From assembly GCA_036787815.1 (NCBI GenBank), contig DAIQOP010000021.1, forward strand, positions 1 to 24,466: DNA of 24,466 bases, given 5' to 3'. The notes under the pieces were generated by a model, which worked only from the letters and a program-made list of their open reading frames with translations, was not told the DNA's origin and searched no databases. Below are positions 7,894 to 16,151 of this stretch, one piece after another. Made by a program: the position numbers and the translations under genes. The first letter of the stretch is position 1; every line of letters starts with the position of its first letter. The stretch comes from DATBAK01 sp036787815 (GTDB lineage Bacteria > Actinomycetota > Acidimicrobiia > IMCC26256 > PALSA-610).

Positions 7894-8595
7894 GTGTCCA
7901 TGGAACACGCGCAGGCCGAGCATCACCGCAGCCCGCGGATCGGGTGGCTGCGGGCGGCCGTGCTGGGCGCGAACGACGGGATCGTGTCGGTCGCGAGCCT
8001 CGTGATCGGAGTCGCCGCCGCGAACTCGCCGAAGAGCGCGGTGATGACGGCGGGGTTCGCCGGGCTCATCGCCGGCGCGATGTCGATGGCCGTCGGCGAG
8101 TACGTCTCGGTCAGCTCCCAGCGCGACACGGAGATCGCCGACCTGCAGATCGAAGCGGTGGCGCTGGAGGAGCACCCGGAGGCGGAGCTCCGCGAGCTCG
8201 CCTCGATCTATGTGCAGCGCGGCCTCGAACCCGTGCTCGCCCGCACGGTCGCCGAGCAGCTCCAGGCCCACGACGGGCTCGGCGCCCACGCGCGCGACGA
8301 GCTGGGTATCACCGAGATCGTCACCGCCCGCCCGTTCCAGGCGTCGTGGACGTCGGCCGCGTCGTTCACGATCGCGGCGATCCTGCCGCTCGTCGCGGTG
8401 GGGGTCGCCCCGCGAGGAGTCCGCGTCGCGGTGACTGCGGGAGTCGCACTGATCGCGCTCGCCGCGCTCGGCGTGCTCGGCGCGAAGGCCGGCGGCGCGC
8501 CCTGGCAACGCGCGGCCGCGCGCGTGCTCGTGGGCGGCGGGCTCGCGATGGCGCTCACGGCCGGCATCGGCCACCTCGTGGGCGCAGTCGTCTGA
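7894..8595 (+). CDS. VIT/CCC1-family membrane transporter
   Basis: A protein of about 233 residues of the vacuolar iron transporter (VIT1/CCC1) type. The first membrane segment carries LGANDGIVSVASLVIGVAAA, the second AGLIAGAMSMAVGEYVSVSSQRDTE, both hallmarks of the family. A soluble acidic middle section (about 80-145) with many Glu corresponds to the metal-binding region, then three more hydrophobic segments run to the C-terminus. Plant and yeast members move Fe2+ and Mn2+ into vacuoles; bacterial members probably export these ions across the cell membrane. The start is GTG 7894 by its spacing from a -10-like box, or ATG 7900 two codons later; the frame stays open far upstream but without family similarity. 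No iron-regulatory motif was seen upstream. Confidence 0.88.
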   Translation: MSMEHAQAEHHRSPRIGWLRAAVLGANDGIVSVASLVIGVAAANSPKSAVMTAGFAGLIAGAMSMAVGEYVSVSSQRDTEIADLQIEAVALEEHPEAELRELASIYVQRGLEPVLARTVAEQLQAHDGLGAHARDELGITEIVTARPFQASWTSAASFTIAAILPLVAVGVAPRGVRVAVTAGVALIALAALGVLGAKAGGAPWQRAAARVLVGGGLAMALTAGIGHLVGAVV

Positions 8596-8624
8596 GCTCG
8601 AGCTCCGCCGTCGCAACGCGCCGC

Positions 8625-10142
8625 GTGCAAGCGCGGGCGCGTCGCGACCGCGTGCTGCTCGGTCTGGTCGCTCTCGGCGTGCTGGCGCTGTACCTCGCCA
8701 TCGAACGAGGGACCGTCAACAGCTGGGACGGCCTCGCGATGGCGAGCGTCGCGCGCAACCTCCTGCAGCACGGCAGCCTCAAGGAGTGCTGCAACGCGTT
8801 CGGCGCCTACCCGCGCGACCCGGGCCCGTACGCCAAGTCCGGGATCGGCTACAGCCTCGCCCTCGTGCCGCTCTGGCACTTCCAGCTCCGGAGCGATCCG
8901 AAGGGTGCGATCTAGCTCGGGCTCGCCAACCCGCTGCTGCTCACCGGTGCAACGGTCGCGATCGCCAAGACCGGCCTCGTCCTCGGGTGGCGCCGGTCGA
9001 GCGCGGTGATCGCGGCGCTGGCCTTCGGTCTCCTCACGATGGCCCCGCTCTACAGCACCGCGTTCTTCGCGGAGCCGGGAGTCACGCTCGGCGCGGCGGT
9101 GATCATGCTCGGCTTCGCGCACTGGCAACGCCACCTCGGGCGCGGCGCGCTCCTGATCGGCGCCGGCACCGCCGTGGCGATCGTCTTCCGGCCCGACTCG
9201 ATCGTCCTGTTCGGCCCCATCGTTCCCCTGGTGTTGCTCTTCCACGGTCGCCGCGAGCTGGTGGCGTCGTGGCGGAGGTGGGTCCCGTCTCTCGCCGTCC
9301 CGATCGCGCTCGCTCTCGCGTGGACCCTCGCGTACGACACCTTGCGCTACGGGAACCCGTTCAAGCTCGGATACAGCGGCGTCTACGACACCCGAGGGTT
9401 CAGCACCCCCGTGCTGCAGGGCATCGGCGTGCTCCTGTGGAGCCCGGGCAAGTCGTTCTTCGTGTACTCCCCGATCCTCATCGCGGCCATACCCGGCGTC
9501 GTGCTCCTCGCCCGGCGTCGCGCTCCGCTCGCGGCGGTCGTCGTCGCGATCTTCGTTCTGCGGGTGGTCGTCTACGCGAAATGGTGGACGCCCGAGGGCG
9601 GGAGCGCTTGGGGCCCGCGATTCCTGCTCCCGCTGTGTGCCGTGCTCGCAATCCCGTTCGGCGAGGTGCTGGAGAAGCTTCGTGCGCTTCGCCCTCGATC
9701 CCGGCGCGTCGCGGTGGGGCTCCTCGGCGCGCTCGCGGCGACGAGCGCGGTCGTGCAGCTCTCCTCGCTCCTCGTCGACTCCAAGAGCATCTACGCGCAC
9801 CTCTTCGACGTCGAAGGCATCCCCGCCCCGCAACAGCTCGGCGTTCTGCTGGCCCGGGTGCATCGCACCCACTGGACACTCGGTGGCACTCAGGTCGTGT
9901 GGAACCTGCGCCACATCGGTTCCCCCGACGGCCCGTCGCCGCTGTACTGGTTCACCCACGGCCCCGAAGGCTTCGGCGTCGCGATGCTCGTGTCGGCGCT
10001 GCTGCTGTGCGTCGGTGCCATCGGCGTCGCGTTCGTCGCCGACCGGCTCGACGAACCACCTGCGAGCGTCGACCGCGCGAACGTGCATGCGGCGACACCG
10101 GCGGAACCGGCGGCGATGCCGGAGCAACTGAGCACTACGTGA
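8625..10142 (+). pseudogene. GT-C-like membrane glycosyltransferase interrupted by in-frame TAG
   Basis: A single frame runs from a GTG near 8625 to TGA at 10140-10142 but contains a TAG at 8913-8915 (codon 97). Upstream is a membrane segment (VLLGLVALGVLALYLAI) and a SWDGLAMASVARNLLQHGS loop of the kind that follows the first helix in GT-C glycosyltransferases. Downstream come many membrane helices, a GNPFKLGYSG loop and a WWTPEGGSAWGPRFLLPL segment. GT-C enzymes move sugars from lipid-linked donors outside the membrane. The frame and hydrophobic pattern continue smoothly through the TAG, so one base change or one base error explains it. The downstream part could restart at GTG 9006 but would lack the catalytic first loop. 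The start is uncertain; the 3' end overlaps the convergent gene by 8 bp. Confidence 0.7.
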
Positions 10143-10653
10143 TGCGGCGCAATCCCTCGCGGTACTGCCGCGCGTTGCGGACGTAGTTGGCGGCGTTGTC
10201 GAGGATCATGCCCGGCTCCACCGCGTCGAGCTTCAGCTTCGCGGGCACACCCAACGCCATCGCGCCGCTCGGAACCTCCATACCGTTCGGGACGAGCGCC
10301 GCCGCGCCCACGAGCGAGTTCGTCCGCACGATCGCCCGGTGCAGCACGATCGACCCCGAGCCGACCAGCGAACCGCTCTCGATGGTGCAGCACTCCATGT
10401 GCACGAGGTGGCCGATCACGCAGTCGTCGCCGATCGACGTCGGGAACTCGGCGGTCGCGTGGATCACGCTGCCGTCCTGGATCGACGTGCGGGCCCCCAC
10501 GACGATGAGGCCGTAGTCGCCCCGGAGCACGGCCTGCGGCCACACGCTCGACTCCGCCCCGATCACGACCGACCCGATCACCGTGGCATCGGGATGCACG
10601 AAGGCGTCGGGGTGGATCTCGGGCACCCGGTCGCCCAGGGCGTAGACAGCCAT
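10135..10653 (-). CDS. Gamma-carbonic-anhydrase-like hexapeptide protein
   Basis: The 172-residue protein has the left-handed beta-helix repeats of the gamma-carbonic anhydrase/YrdA/PaaY family (DATVIGSVVIGAESSVWPQA, RGDYGLIVVGARTSIQDGSVIH, TSIGDDCVIGHLVHMECCTI) and a C-terminal helix. The usual three metal histidines lie in a VIH and a GHxxxxH pattern. Here His65 and His82 are kept, but the third position is Glu87, and another histidine, His85, sits three residues after His82. Metal binding may thus be altered and carbonic anhydrase activity is not assured; acyltransferase or CoA-related roles are known in relatives. The ATG at 10653 matches the family's start. It is divergent from the PhyH gene, 27 bp between starts. 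Confidence 0.85.
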   Translation of the reverse strand: MAVYALGDRVPEIHPDAFVHPDATVIGSVVIGAESSVWPQAVLRGDYGLIVVGARTSIQDGSVIHATAEFPTSIGDDCVIGHLVHMECCTIESGSLVGSGSIVLHRAIVRTNSLVGAAALVPNGMEVPSGAMALGVPAKLKLDAVEPGMILDNAANYVRNARQYREGLRRIT

Positions 10654-10663
10654 GCGGTCGGCG

Positions 10664-10669
10664 ACGCTA
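10664..10669 (-). promoter_or_regulatory. Putative -10 box TAGCGT, gamma-CA gene
   Basis: TAGCGT on the minus strand ends 10 nt before the ATG at 10653. Its TA step (10668-10669) is also the TA of the opposite-strand box TACCGT, so the two promoters overlap. Confidence 0.4.
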
Positions 10670-10673
10670 CCGT
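10668..10673 (+). promoter_or_regulatory. Putative -10 box TACCGT, leaderless PhyH gene
   Basis: TACCGT ends 7 nt before the GTG at 10681. No Shine-Dalgarno sequence lies between. It overlaps the minus-strand box at 10664-10669. Confidence 0.45.
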
Positions 10674-10680
10674 CTCGCCC

Positions 10681-11487
10681 GTGACCACCTCGATCGACGA
10701 GCACGTGACCCGCATCGCGACCGACGGCTACACGATCCTCGAGGGCGTCCTCGCGCCGGGCCTCGTCGACTCGCTCGCCGACGACCTCATGCGGCTCGAG
10801 CACGCGTTCGGGGTCGAGCCGGCGGGGAACTCCTTCGAAGGCGCGCAGACGATCCGTATCTACAACCTCCTCGCGTTCGGCGCGCTCTACGAGCAGGTGC
10901 CGGTGCATCCGGCGGTGCTGCCGGTGGTGGAGCGCGTACTCGACCCGGGCTGCCTCGTGTCGTCGTTGTCGTCGATCTCGATCCTGCCCGGCGAGCGCGC
11001 GCAACCGATCCACGCCGACGACCAGCTCATCCCGCTGCCCAAGCCGCACGTGCCGACCGTGTGCAACACGATGTGGGCGCTCACCGACTTCACCGAAGCC
11101 AACGGCGCGACACGGATCGTGCCCGGCTCCCACCTGCTCGACCATTCCCCCGACTACGGGGGCGACTACGAGTCGATCCCCGCCGAGATGGCCAAGGGAT
11201 CGGTGCTCGTGTGGGTCGGCAGCCTGTGGCACGGCGGTGGCGCGAACACCACCTCGGAACGGCGCGTCGGCATCGCGATGAACTACTGCGCGGGCTGGAT
11301 CCGCCAGCAGGAGAATCAGCAGCTCGGCATTCCGCGCGAGACCGCGAGCCGCTTCTCCCCACGCCTGCGCGAGCTCTGCGGGTACGGCATCTACAACATG
11401 CTGATCGGCCACATCAACAAGCACAGCCCCGCCGAGATGCTCGACGCCGACAGCGCGACGAGCAAGATGGTGTGGGATCGGATCTGA
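10681..11487 (+). CDS. Phytanoyl-CoA dioxygenase (PhyH) family protein
   Basis: A 268-residue Fe(II)/2-oxoglutarate-dependent dioxygenase of the PhyH family. The iron ligands are the HxD pair His111-Asp113 in QPIHADDQ and the distal His184 in SLWHGGG, followed by the arginine pair of SERRVGIAMNY that binds 2-oxoglutarate; ANGATRIVPGSH is the family's central motif. Such enzymes hydroxylate lipids, acyl-CoA or small natural products; the substrate cannot be read. The GTG start at 10681 follows a TACCGT box by 7 nt; the frame is open upstream but runs through the divergent gene. A carboxylesterase gene follows after 16 bp in the same direction, so the two are probably co-transcribed and may act on one substrate. 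Confidence 0.9.
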   Translation: MTTSIDEHVTRIATDGYTILEGVLAPGLVDSLADDLMRLEHAFGVEPAGNSFEGAQTIRIYNLLAFGALYEQVPVHPAVLPVVERVLDPGCLVSSLSSISILPGERAQPIHADDQLIPLPKPHVPTVCNTMWALTDFTEANGATRIVPGSHLLDHSPDYGGDYESIPAEMAKGSVLVWVGSLWHGGGANTTSERRVGIAMNYCAGWIRQQENQQLGIPRETASRFSPRLRELCGYGIYNMLIGHINKHSPAEMLDADSATSKMVWDRI

Positions 11488-11503
11488 CGACCAAAGGAAG
11501 CTC

Positions 11504-13003
11504 ATGAGCGGTGCCATCGTGGATACCCGCAGCGGCAAGGTGCAGGGCATCGAGCGCGACGGGGTCCACGTCTTCCGAGGCATCCCGTACGCCGCGCCCC
11601 CCGTCGGCCGGCTGCGATGGAAGGCCCCGCAGCGCGAGACGGCGTGGGACGACGTGCGCGACGCGACCCGATTCTCGGCCCAGTCGGCCCAGGGCGCGTT
11701 CATGCTCGACCAGTTGCTCGGCGGTCCTGTCCGACCCAAGAGCGAGGACTCGCTCTACCTGAACGTGTGGACCCCGGGCCTCGACGACGCACACCGGCCG
11801 GTGATGGTCTGGATCCACGGCGGCGCGTTCATGTTCGGTGAAGGCGCGACACCCTGGTACGACGGCACCAACTTCGCGACGCACGGCGATGTCGTGCTCG
11901 TGTCGATCAACTACCGGCTCGGCTCGTTCGGGTTCCTGCATCTCGCCGACCTCTTCGGCGACGAGGTCGCGGGCTCGGGCAACCTCGGCCTCCTCGACCA
12001 GGTTGCCGCGCTCGAGTGGGTGCGCGACTGCATCGAGGCGTTCGGCGGCGATCCGGGACAGGTCACGATCTTCGGCGAATCCGCCGGCGCGGGGAGCATC
12101 GGCACGCTGCTCGGGCTCCCCGCCGCCAAGGGTCTCTTCCACGGCGCGATCCCCCAGAGCGGTGCGGCGTCGTGGTTCGCCTCGACCGAACGGGCCACCG
12201 AGATCGCGACCGTGCTCGTCGACGCGCTGGGCGTCGAGCCCGGCGATCTCGACGCGTTGTACGCGAAGACGACCGACGAGATCATCGCCGCGCAGGCCTC
12301 GGTCGGCCTCGAGACCGACGCCACCGGTCTGCCCTTCCAGCCCGTGATCGACGGCACCGTGCTCCCCCAGCCGCCGCTCGACGCGATCGCGAACGGCAGC
12401 GCGGCAGGAGTGCGGTTGCTGGTGGGCACGAACCGCGACGAGATGACGCTCTTCGGCGTGCTCGATCCCACCCTCACCACGCTCGACGAGGCGGCGATCC
12501 GCGAGCGGATCCGCACCTACTGGGGCGAATCCGGGATCGACGAGTTCCTCGCCACCTACCAGGGCCTCCACCCCGGCGCGTCACTCCAGGATCTCTGGAT
12601 CTCGATGTCGACCGACGCCCTGTTCCGCATCCCGGCCATCCGGCTCGCCGAGCACCAGCTCGCGCACGCGCCGGTCTGGAGCTACCTGTTCACGTGGGCC
12701 TCGCCGGTGTTCAACGGCATCCTCCGGTCGACCCACGCGCTCGAGATCCCGTTCGTGTTCGACGCGCTCGAGCAGCCGGGGAGCGAGATGTTCACCGGTA
12801 CGGGCGAGGAGCGGGCCGGCATCGCTCGCCGGATGCACGAGGCGTGGATCGCGTTCGCGCGCAACGGCGACCCGTCGCATGCCGCGATCCCCGAGTGGCC
12901 GCGCTACGACACCGAGCACCGCTACACCATGCGCATCGACGAGCAGTGGGAGCTCGTCGCCGACCCCACTCCGGAGACCCGCCGGCTCTGGAGCAGCCAC
13001 TGA
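11504..13003 (+). CDS. Type-B carboxylesterase
   Basis: A 499-residue alpha/beta hydrolase of the carboxylesterase type-B (para-nitrobenzyl esterase) family. The nucleophile Ser193 is in GESAGAGS, the acid Glu313 in GTNRDEMTLF, the His411 in STHALEIPFVFD, and the oxyanion hole HGG is at 105-107; FRGIPYAAPPVGRLRW and EDSLYLNVWTP are typical N-terminal motifs. It should hydrolyse carboxylic esters. No signal peptide is seen, so it is probably cytoplasmic. The ATG at 11504 has an AAAGGAAG site just upstream. It lies 16 bp after the PhyH-type gene, most likely in one transcript. Length and triad are complete. Confidence 0.93.
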   Translation: MSGAIVDTRSGKVQGIERDGVHVFRGIPYAAPPVGRLRWKAPQRETAWDDVRDATRFSAQSAQGAFMLDQLLGGPVRPKSEDSLYLNVWTPGLDDAHRPVMVWIHGGAFMFGEGATPWYDGTNFATHGDVVLVSINYRLGSFGFLHLADLFGDEVAGSGNLGLLDQVAALEWVRDCIEAFGGDPGQVTIFGESAGAGSIGTLLGLPAAKGLFHGAIPQSGAASWFASTERATEIATVLVDALGVEPGDLDALYAKTTDEIIAAQASVGLETDATGLPFQPVIDGTVLPQPPLDAIANGSAAGVRLLVGTNRDEMTLFGVLDPTLTTLDEAAIRERIRTYWGESGIDEFLATYQGLHPGASLQDLWISMSTDALFRIPAIRLAEHQLAHAPVWSYLFTWASPVFNGILRSTHALEIPFVFDALEQPGSEMFTGTGEERAGIARRMHEAWIAFARNGDPSHAAIPEWPRYDTEHRYTMRIDEQWELVADPTPETRRLWSSH

Positions 13004-13013
13004 CCGGCTGAGC

Positions 13014-15092
13014 TCAGCGCGGCCCTCGGAGGGGCGGACGCAGGTGCCAGGCCTTCTCCCGGACGAACGCGTGGATGCCCGCCTCGCCGAGCGACACGCC
13101 GAGGCCCGAGTGCCCGCGACCGGCCCAGGGCAGGCGGGCCGTGGTGCGGTCGCTGCAGTTCCAGTAGACCGTGCCGCTCGCGGCCCGCGCGAGGAAGCGT
13201 TCGGCCCGCTCACGGTCGTCGGTGAAGATCGCGGTGGTGAGGCCGTACTCGGTGTCGGCCGCGAGCCGCGCCGCTTCGCCGTCGCTCCCGACCCGTTGGA
13301 GCCCGATCACGGGCCCGAACGATTCCTCGCGCATCACCGTCATCGAGTGGTCGACGCCCACCAGCACGACGGGCGCGAAGAAGTTGCCGGGCCGGTCGAG
13401 CCGTCCGCCCTCGAGCGCGGGGCGCGCGCCCCGCGCGACCGCGTCGTCGACCTGCGCGGTGAGGAGCGCGGGTTGTCCGGCCCGGGCCAACGGGCCGAGC
13501 GTCGTTGCCTCCGCGGTCGGGTCGCCGGGCACGTAGCCGGCCGCCGCGGCGACGAACGCGTCGACGAAGTCGTCGAAGATCCGCTCGTGCACGTAGACGC
13601 GCTCGATCGCGCAGCACGACTGCCCCGCGTTGTAGAACACGCCTTCGGCGATCGAGGGCGCGACGCGCGCGATGTCGACGTCGTCGCACACGTAGGCCGG
13701 GTCTTTCCCGCCGAGCTCGAGCTGGGCGCGAGCGAGTCGTTCGGCGGCGGCCACGGCCACGCGCCGCCCGGTGGCGAACGACCCGGTGAAGCAGACCACG
13801 TCGACGTCGCTGCCGACCAGGGCCGCGCCGGTGGCACCGCCGCCGACCGCGGCCTGCACGACGTCGACGGGGACACCTGACGCGTGGAGCAGATCGGTGA
13901 TGCGCAACCCCGTGAGCGACGCGAGCTCCGACGGCTTGTACACGACCGCGTTGCCGGCCAGCAGCGCGGGCACGATCGAGTTCAGCGCCACGAAGTAGGG
14001 GTAGTTCCACGCGCTGACGTGCGCGACCACACCCGCGGGCTCGTAGGAGATCGATTCTTCGAGGGCGGGGGTGCGGGTGACGCTCTGCGGTGCCGCCACG
14101 CTCGCGACCCGCTCGACGAAGAACTCCACCCGCTCGCGCACGGCCCGGATCTCGTTGCGGGCCTGGGTGATCGGCTTCCCCGTCTCCTCGGTGGTGGTCG
14201 CCGCGCACTCGTCGATCGCGGCCTCGAGCCGATCGACGAACTCGAGCAGGACCACGGCCCGCGCGTCGTACGCGCGCGCGGCCCATGCGCCTTGCGCGTC
14301 GCGCGCCCGCTTCACCTTCGACTCGACGGTCGCATCGTCGTCGACCTCGAGCTCGCGGATCACCGCGCCCGTCGCGGGGTTGTGGATCGGGATCGGCTTC
14401 GGCGACGGTGGCGACGGCGTGAACGAGCGCGCCGGCAACGGCTCCGACGACACCCCGGCGAACGTTCTCGCCGGTGCGGGCGCGCGCGGCGCGACACGAT
14501 CGGAGGCTCGGTCGTTGCCGACGGCACGGGCGTCGACCGCGCTCACATCGACACCGCGGCCGTTGAGCAGCTCGGTCCAGCGGGTCTCCTTCTGGCCCGG
14601 GCGGCGGGGAAGCCGCGCCACGAACCCGCGGTCGGGATCCGAGAGCCGCTCGAGCACCACTTCCAGCTCGGCGAGCGAAGCGAACGGATGCAGCCGCCCG
14701 CTGCGGGTCTTGAGCTCGCCCGGGGTCTGCGGGCCGCGGAGCAGGAGCAGCGCCATCACCGCGAGCTCCGGCCGGCCGAAGCCCAGGGTCTCGTCGAGCA
14801 CGTGACGGTGCTTCACGACCCGTTGGCCCACGGCCTTGATCCGTCGGGAGAGCTTCTTGTCGCGCAGGCCCTCGAGCGCGGTCTCGACCGTGGCCTCGCC
14901 GTAGGAGACCACCGGCTCGCGGTTGGTCGCCTGGTTGCACGCGGTGACGATCGCGTGCAACGAGAGCGGGTAGTTCTCCGGCGTCGCGAGGGCTTTCTCC
15001 ACCAGCACGCCGACGACCCGAGCCTCCTCGTCGGTGAGCGCGACCAGGTCTGCCGGCGCGTCGACGGGTTCGGGAGAGCCCGGGTCAGACAC
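13014..15092 (-). CDS. Fusion of YceH (DUF480) domain and aldehyde dehydrogenase
   Basis: One uninterrupted 692-residue frame joins two unrelated families. Residues about 17-178 are a YceH/DUF480 protein (EARVVGVLVEKALATPENYP, ACNQATNREPVV), a winged-helix-like family of unclear function. Residues about 180-230 are a Pro/Ala/Arg-rich linker. From about 233 a complete aldehyde dehydrogenase follows: AWNYPY (361-366), FTGSFATG (435-442), Glu459 in LELGGKD and the nucleophile Cys493 in NAGQSCCAIE, with an intact C-terminus. It resembles NAD(P)-dependent aldehyde dehydrogenases of the succinate-semialdehyde type; the substrate is unknown. An in-frame GTG at 14453 could let the enzyme be made alone, but no stop separates the halves. 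The GTG start at 15092 lies 9 bp after the LLM gene, probably in its operon. A lost stop codon is the main alternative to a true fusion. Confidence 0.88.
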   Translation of the reverse strand: MSDPGSPEPVDAPADLVALTDEEARVVGVLVEKALATPENYPLSLHAIVTACNQATNREPVVSYGEATVETALEGLRDKKLSRRIKAVGQRVVKHRHVLDETLGFGRPELAVMALLLLRGPQTPGELKTRSGRLHPFASLAELEVVLERLSDPDRGFVARLPRRPGQKETRWTELLNGRGVDVSAVDARAVGNDRASDRVAPRAPAPARTFAGVSSEPLPARSFTPSPPSPKPIPIHNPATGAVIRELEVDDDATVESKVKRARDAQGAWAARAYDARAVVLLEFVDRLEAAIDECAATTTEETGKPITQARNEIRAVRERVEFFVERVASVAAPQSVTRTPALEESISYEPAGVVAHVSAWNYPYFVALNSIVPALLAGNAVVYKPSELASLTGLRITDLLHASGVPVDVVQAAVGGGATGAALVGSDVDVVCFTGSFATGRRVAVAAAERLARAQLELGGKDPAYVCDDVDIARVAPSIAEGVFYNAGQSCCAIERVYVHERIFDDFVDAFVAAAAGYVPGDPTAEATTLGPLARAGQPALLTAQVDDAVARGARPALEGGRLDRPGNFFAPVVLVGVDHSMTVMREESFGPVIGLQRVGSDGEAARLAADTEYGLTTAIFTDDRERAERFLARAASGTVYWNCSDRTTARLPWAGRGHSGLGVSLGEAGIHAFVREKAWHLRPPLRGPR

Positions 15093-15101
15093 CTCGACGC
15101 G

Positions 15102-16139
15102 TCACAGCACGAGCTCGGCGACGGTGCGCAAGGTGTTGAGGTCGCCGCTGACGAGCAGCGTGCCCACCACCGATTCGCGCCACTTCTCGATGTCGTCGCG
15201 CAGCTTCTCGCGCGGACCGATCAGCGCGGTGTCCTCGATGAGCTGGAGCGGCACCGCGGCCGCGGCTTCGGCCTTCTTGCCGTCGAGGTAGAGATCCTGG
15301 ATCAGCTTGGCTTCGGCCTCGTAGCCCATGCGCGCGAAGACCTCGTTGTGGAAGTTCACCTCACGCGCACCCATGCCGCCGATGTAGAGCGCCATCACGG
15401 GCCGGTAGAAGTCGGCCGCGGCTTCGACGTCGTCGGTGATGATCACCGGCACGGTGCACGCGATCTCGAAGTCGTCCCAGCCCCGGCGCGCACCCGGCCG
15501 CGCGAAGCCCTCGGCGAGTGAGTCCTTGTAGAACTTGTCGACCCGCGGTGCGTAGAAGATCGCGAGCCAACCGTCGGCGATCTCGGCCGTGAGCGCGACG
15601 TTCTTCGGCCCCTCCGACGCGAGGTAGATCGGGATCTCCTTGCGCAGCGGGTGCGTGATCGACTTGAGCGGCTTGCCGAGCCCGGTGCCACCCCGCAACG
15701 GCATCTGGTAGTGCTGACCCTCGAAGTCGACCGGCTCCTCACGCGCCACGACCCGGCGCACGATCTCGACGTACTCGCGGGTACGCGCGAGGGGCTTGCG
15801 GTAGTCGTCGCCGTACCAACCCTCGGCGACCTGCGGCCCCGACGCGCCGAGCCCGAGGATGAAGCGGCCGCCCGAGAGGTGGTCGAGCGTGATCGCCGCC
15901 ATGCCCATCGCGGCCGGCGAACGGGCCGAGAGCTGGCAGATCGACGTCCCGAGCTTGATCCGCGACGTCGAGGCACCCCACCACGCGAGCGGGGTGAGCG
16001 CATCGGAGCCGTACGCCTCGGCGGTCCAGAACGAGTCGTAGCCGAGGCGCTCGGCTTCGACGAGCAGCTCGGGGAAACCCTGCGGAGGGGCGGCGCCCCA
16101 GTACCCGATCTGGAAACCGAGCTTCAGGTCTTTGGCCAT
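15102..16139 (-). CDS. LLM-class F420-dependent oxidoreductase
   Basis: A 345-residue TIM-barrel protein of the luciferase-like monooxygenase class. LKLGFQIGYWG at the start, YDSFWTAEAYGSDALTPLAW, IKLGTSICQL, DHLSGGRFILGLGASGPQV and KEIPIYLASEGPKNV are the conserved strands and cofactor loops. Members in actinobacteria mostly use coenzyme F420 rather than FMN and reduce or oxidise varied substrates; the sequence alone does not give the substrate. The ATG at 16139 has a TAGGAT box 6 nt upstream that overlaps the stop codon of the thioesterase-like gene before it. The gene sits between that gene and the YceH-aldehyde dehydrogenase fusion, all on the minus strand with gaps of 9 bp each. Confidence 0.92.
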   Translation of the reverse strand: MAKDLKLGFQIGYWGAAPPQGFPELLVEAERLGYDSFWTAEAYGSDALTPLAWWGASTSRIKLGTSICQLSARSPAAMGMAAITLDHLSGGRFILGLGASGPQVAEGWYGDDYRKPLARTREYVEIVRRVVAREEPVDFEGQHYQMPLRGGTGLGKPLKSITHPLRKEIPIYLASEGPKNVALTAEIADGWLAIFYAPRVDKFYKDSLAEGFARPGARRGWDDFEIACTVPVIITDDVEAAADFYRPVMALYIGGMGAREVNFHNEVFARMGYEAEAKLIQDLYLDGKKAEAAAAVPLQLIEDTALIGPREKLRDDIEKWRESVVGTLLVSGDLNTLRTVAELVL

Positions 16140-16145
16140 GCGCGC

Positions 16146-16151
16146 ATCCTA
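16146..16151 (-). promoter_or_regulatory. Putative internal -10 box TAGGAT, LLM gene
   Basis: TAGGAT on the minus strand ends 6 nt before the ATG at 16139. Its TAG is also the stop codon of the upstream thioesterase-like gene, so the match could be partly chance. Confidence 0.35.

Noticed and set aside
8913..8915. TAG as a recoded or read-through codon
   Set aside because: No recoding signal is seen and TAG/TGA act as normal stops elsewhere in the window; a mutation or base error is simpler.
8208..10127. Minus-strand frame of 639 codons opposite the VIT and glycosyltransferase genes
   Set aside because: Arg/Glu/His-rich composition typical of antisense frames in high-GC DNA; the opposite strand has clear family motifs.
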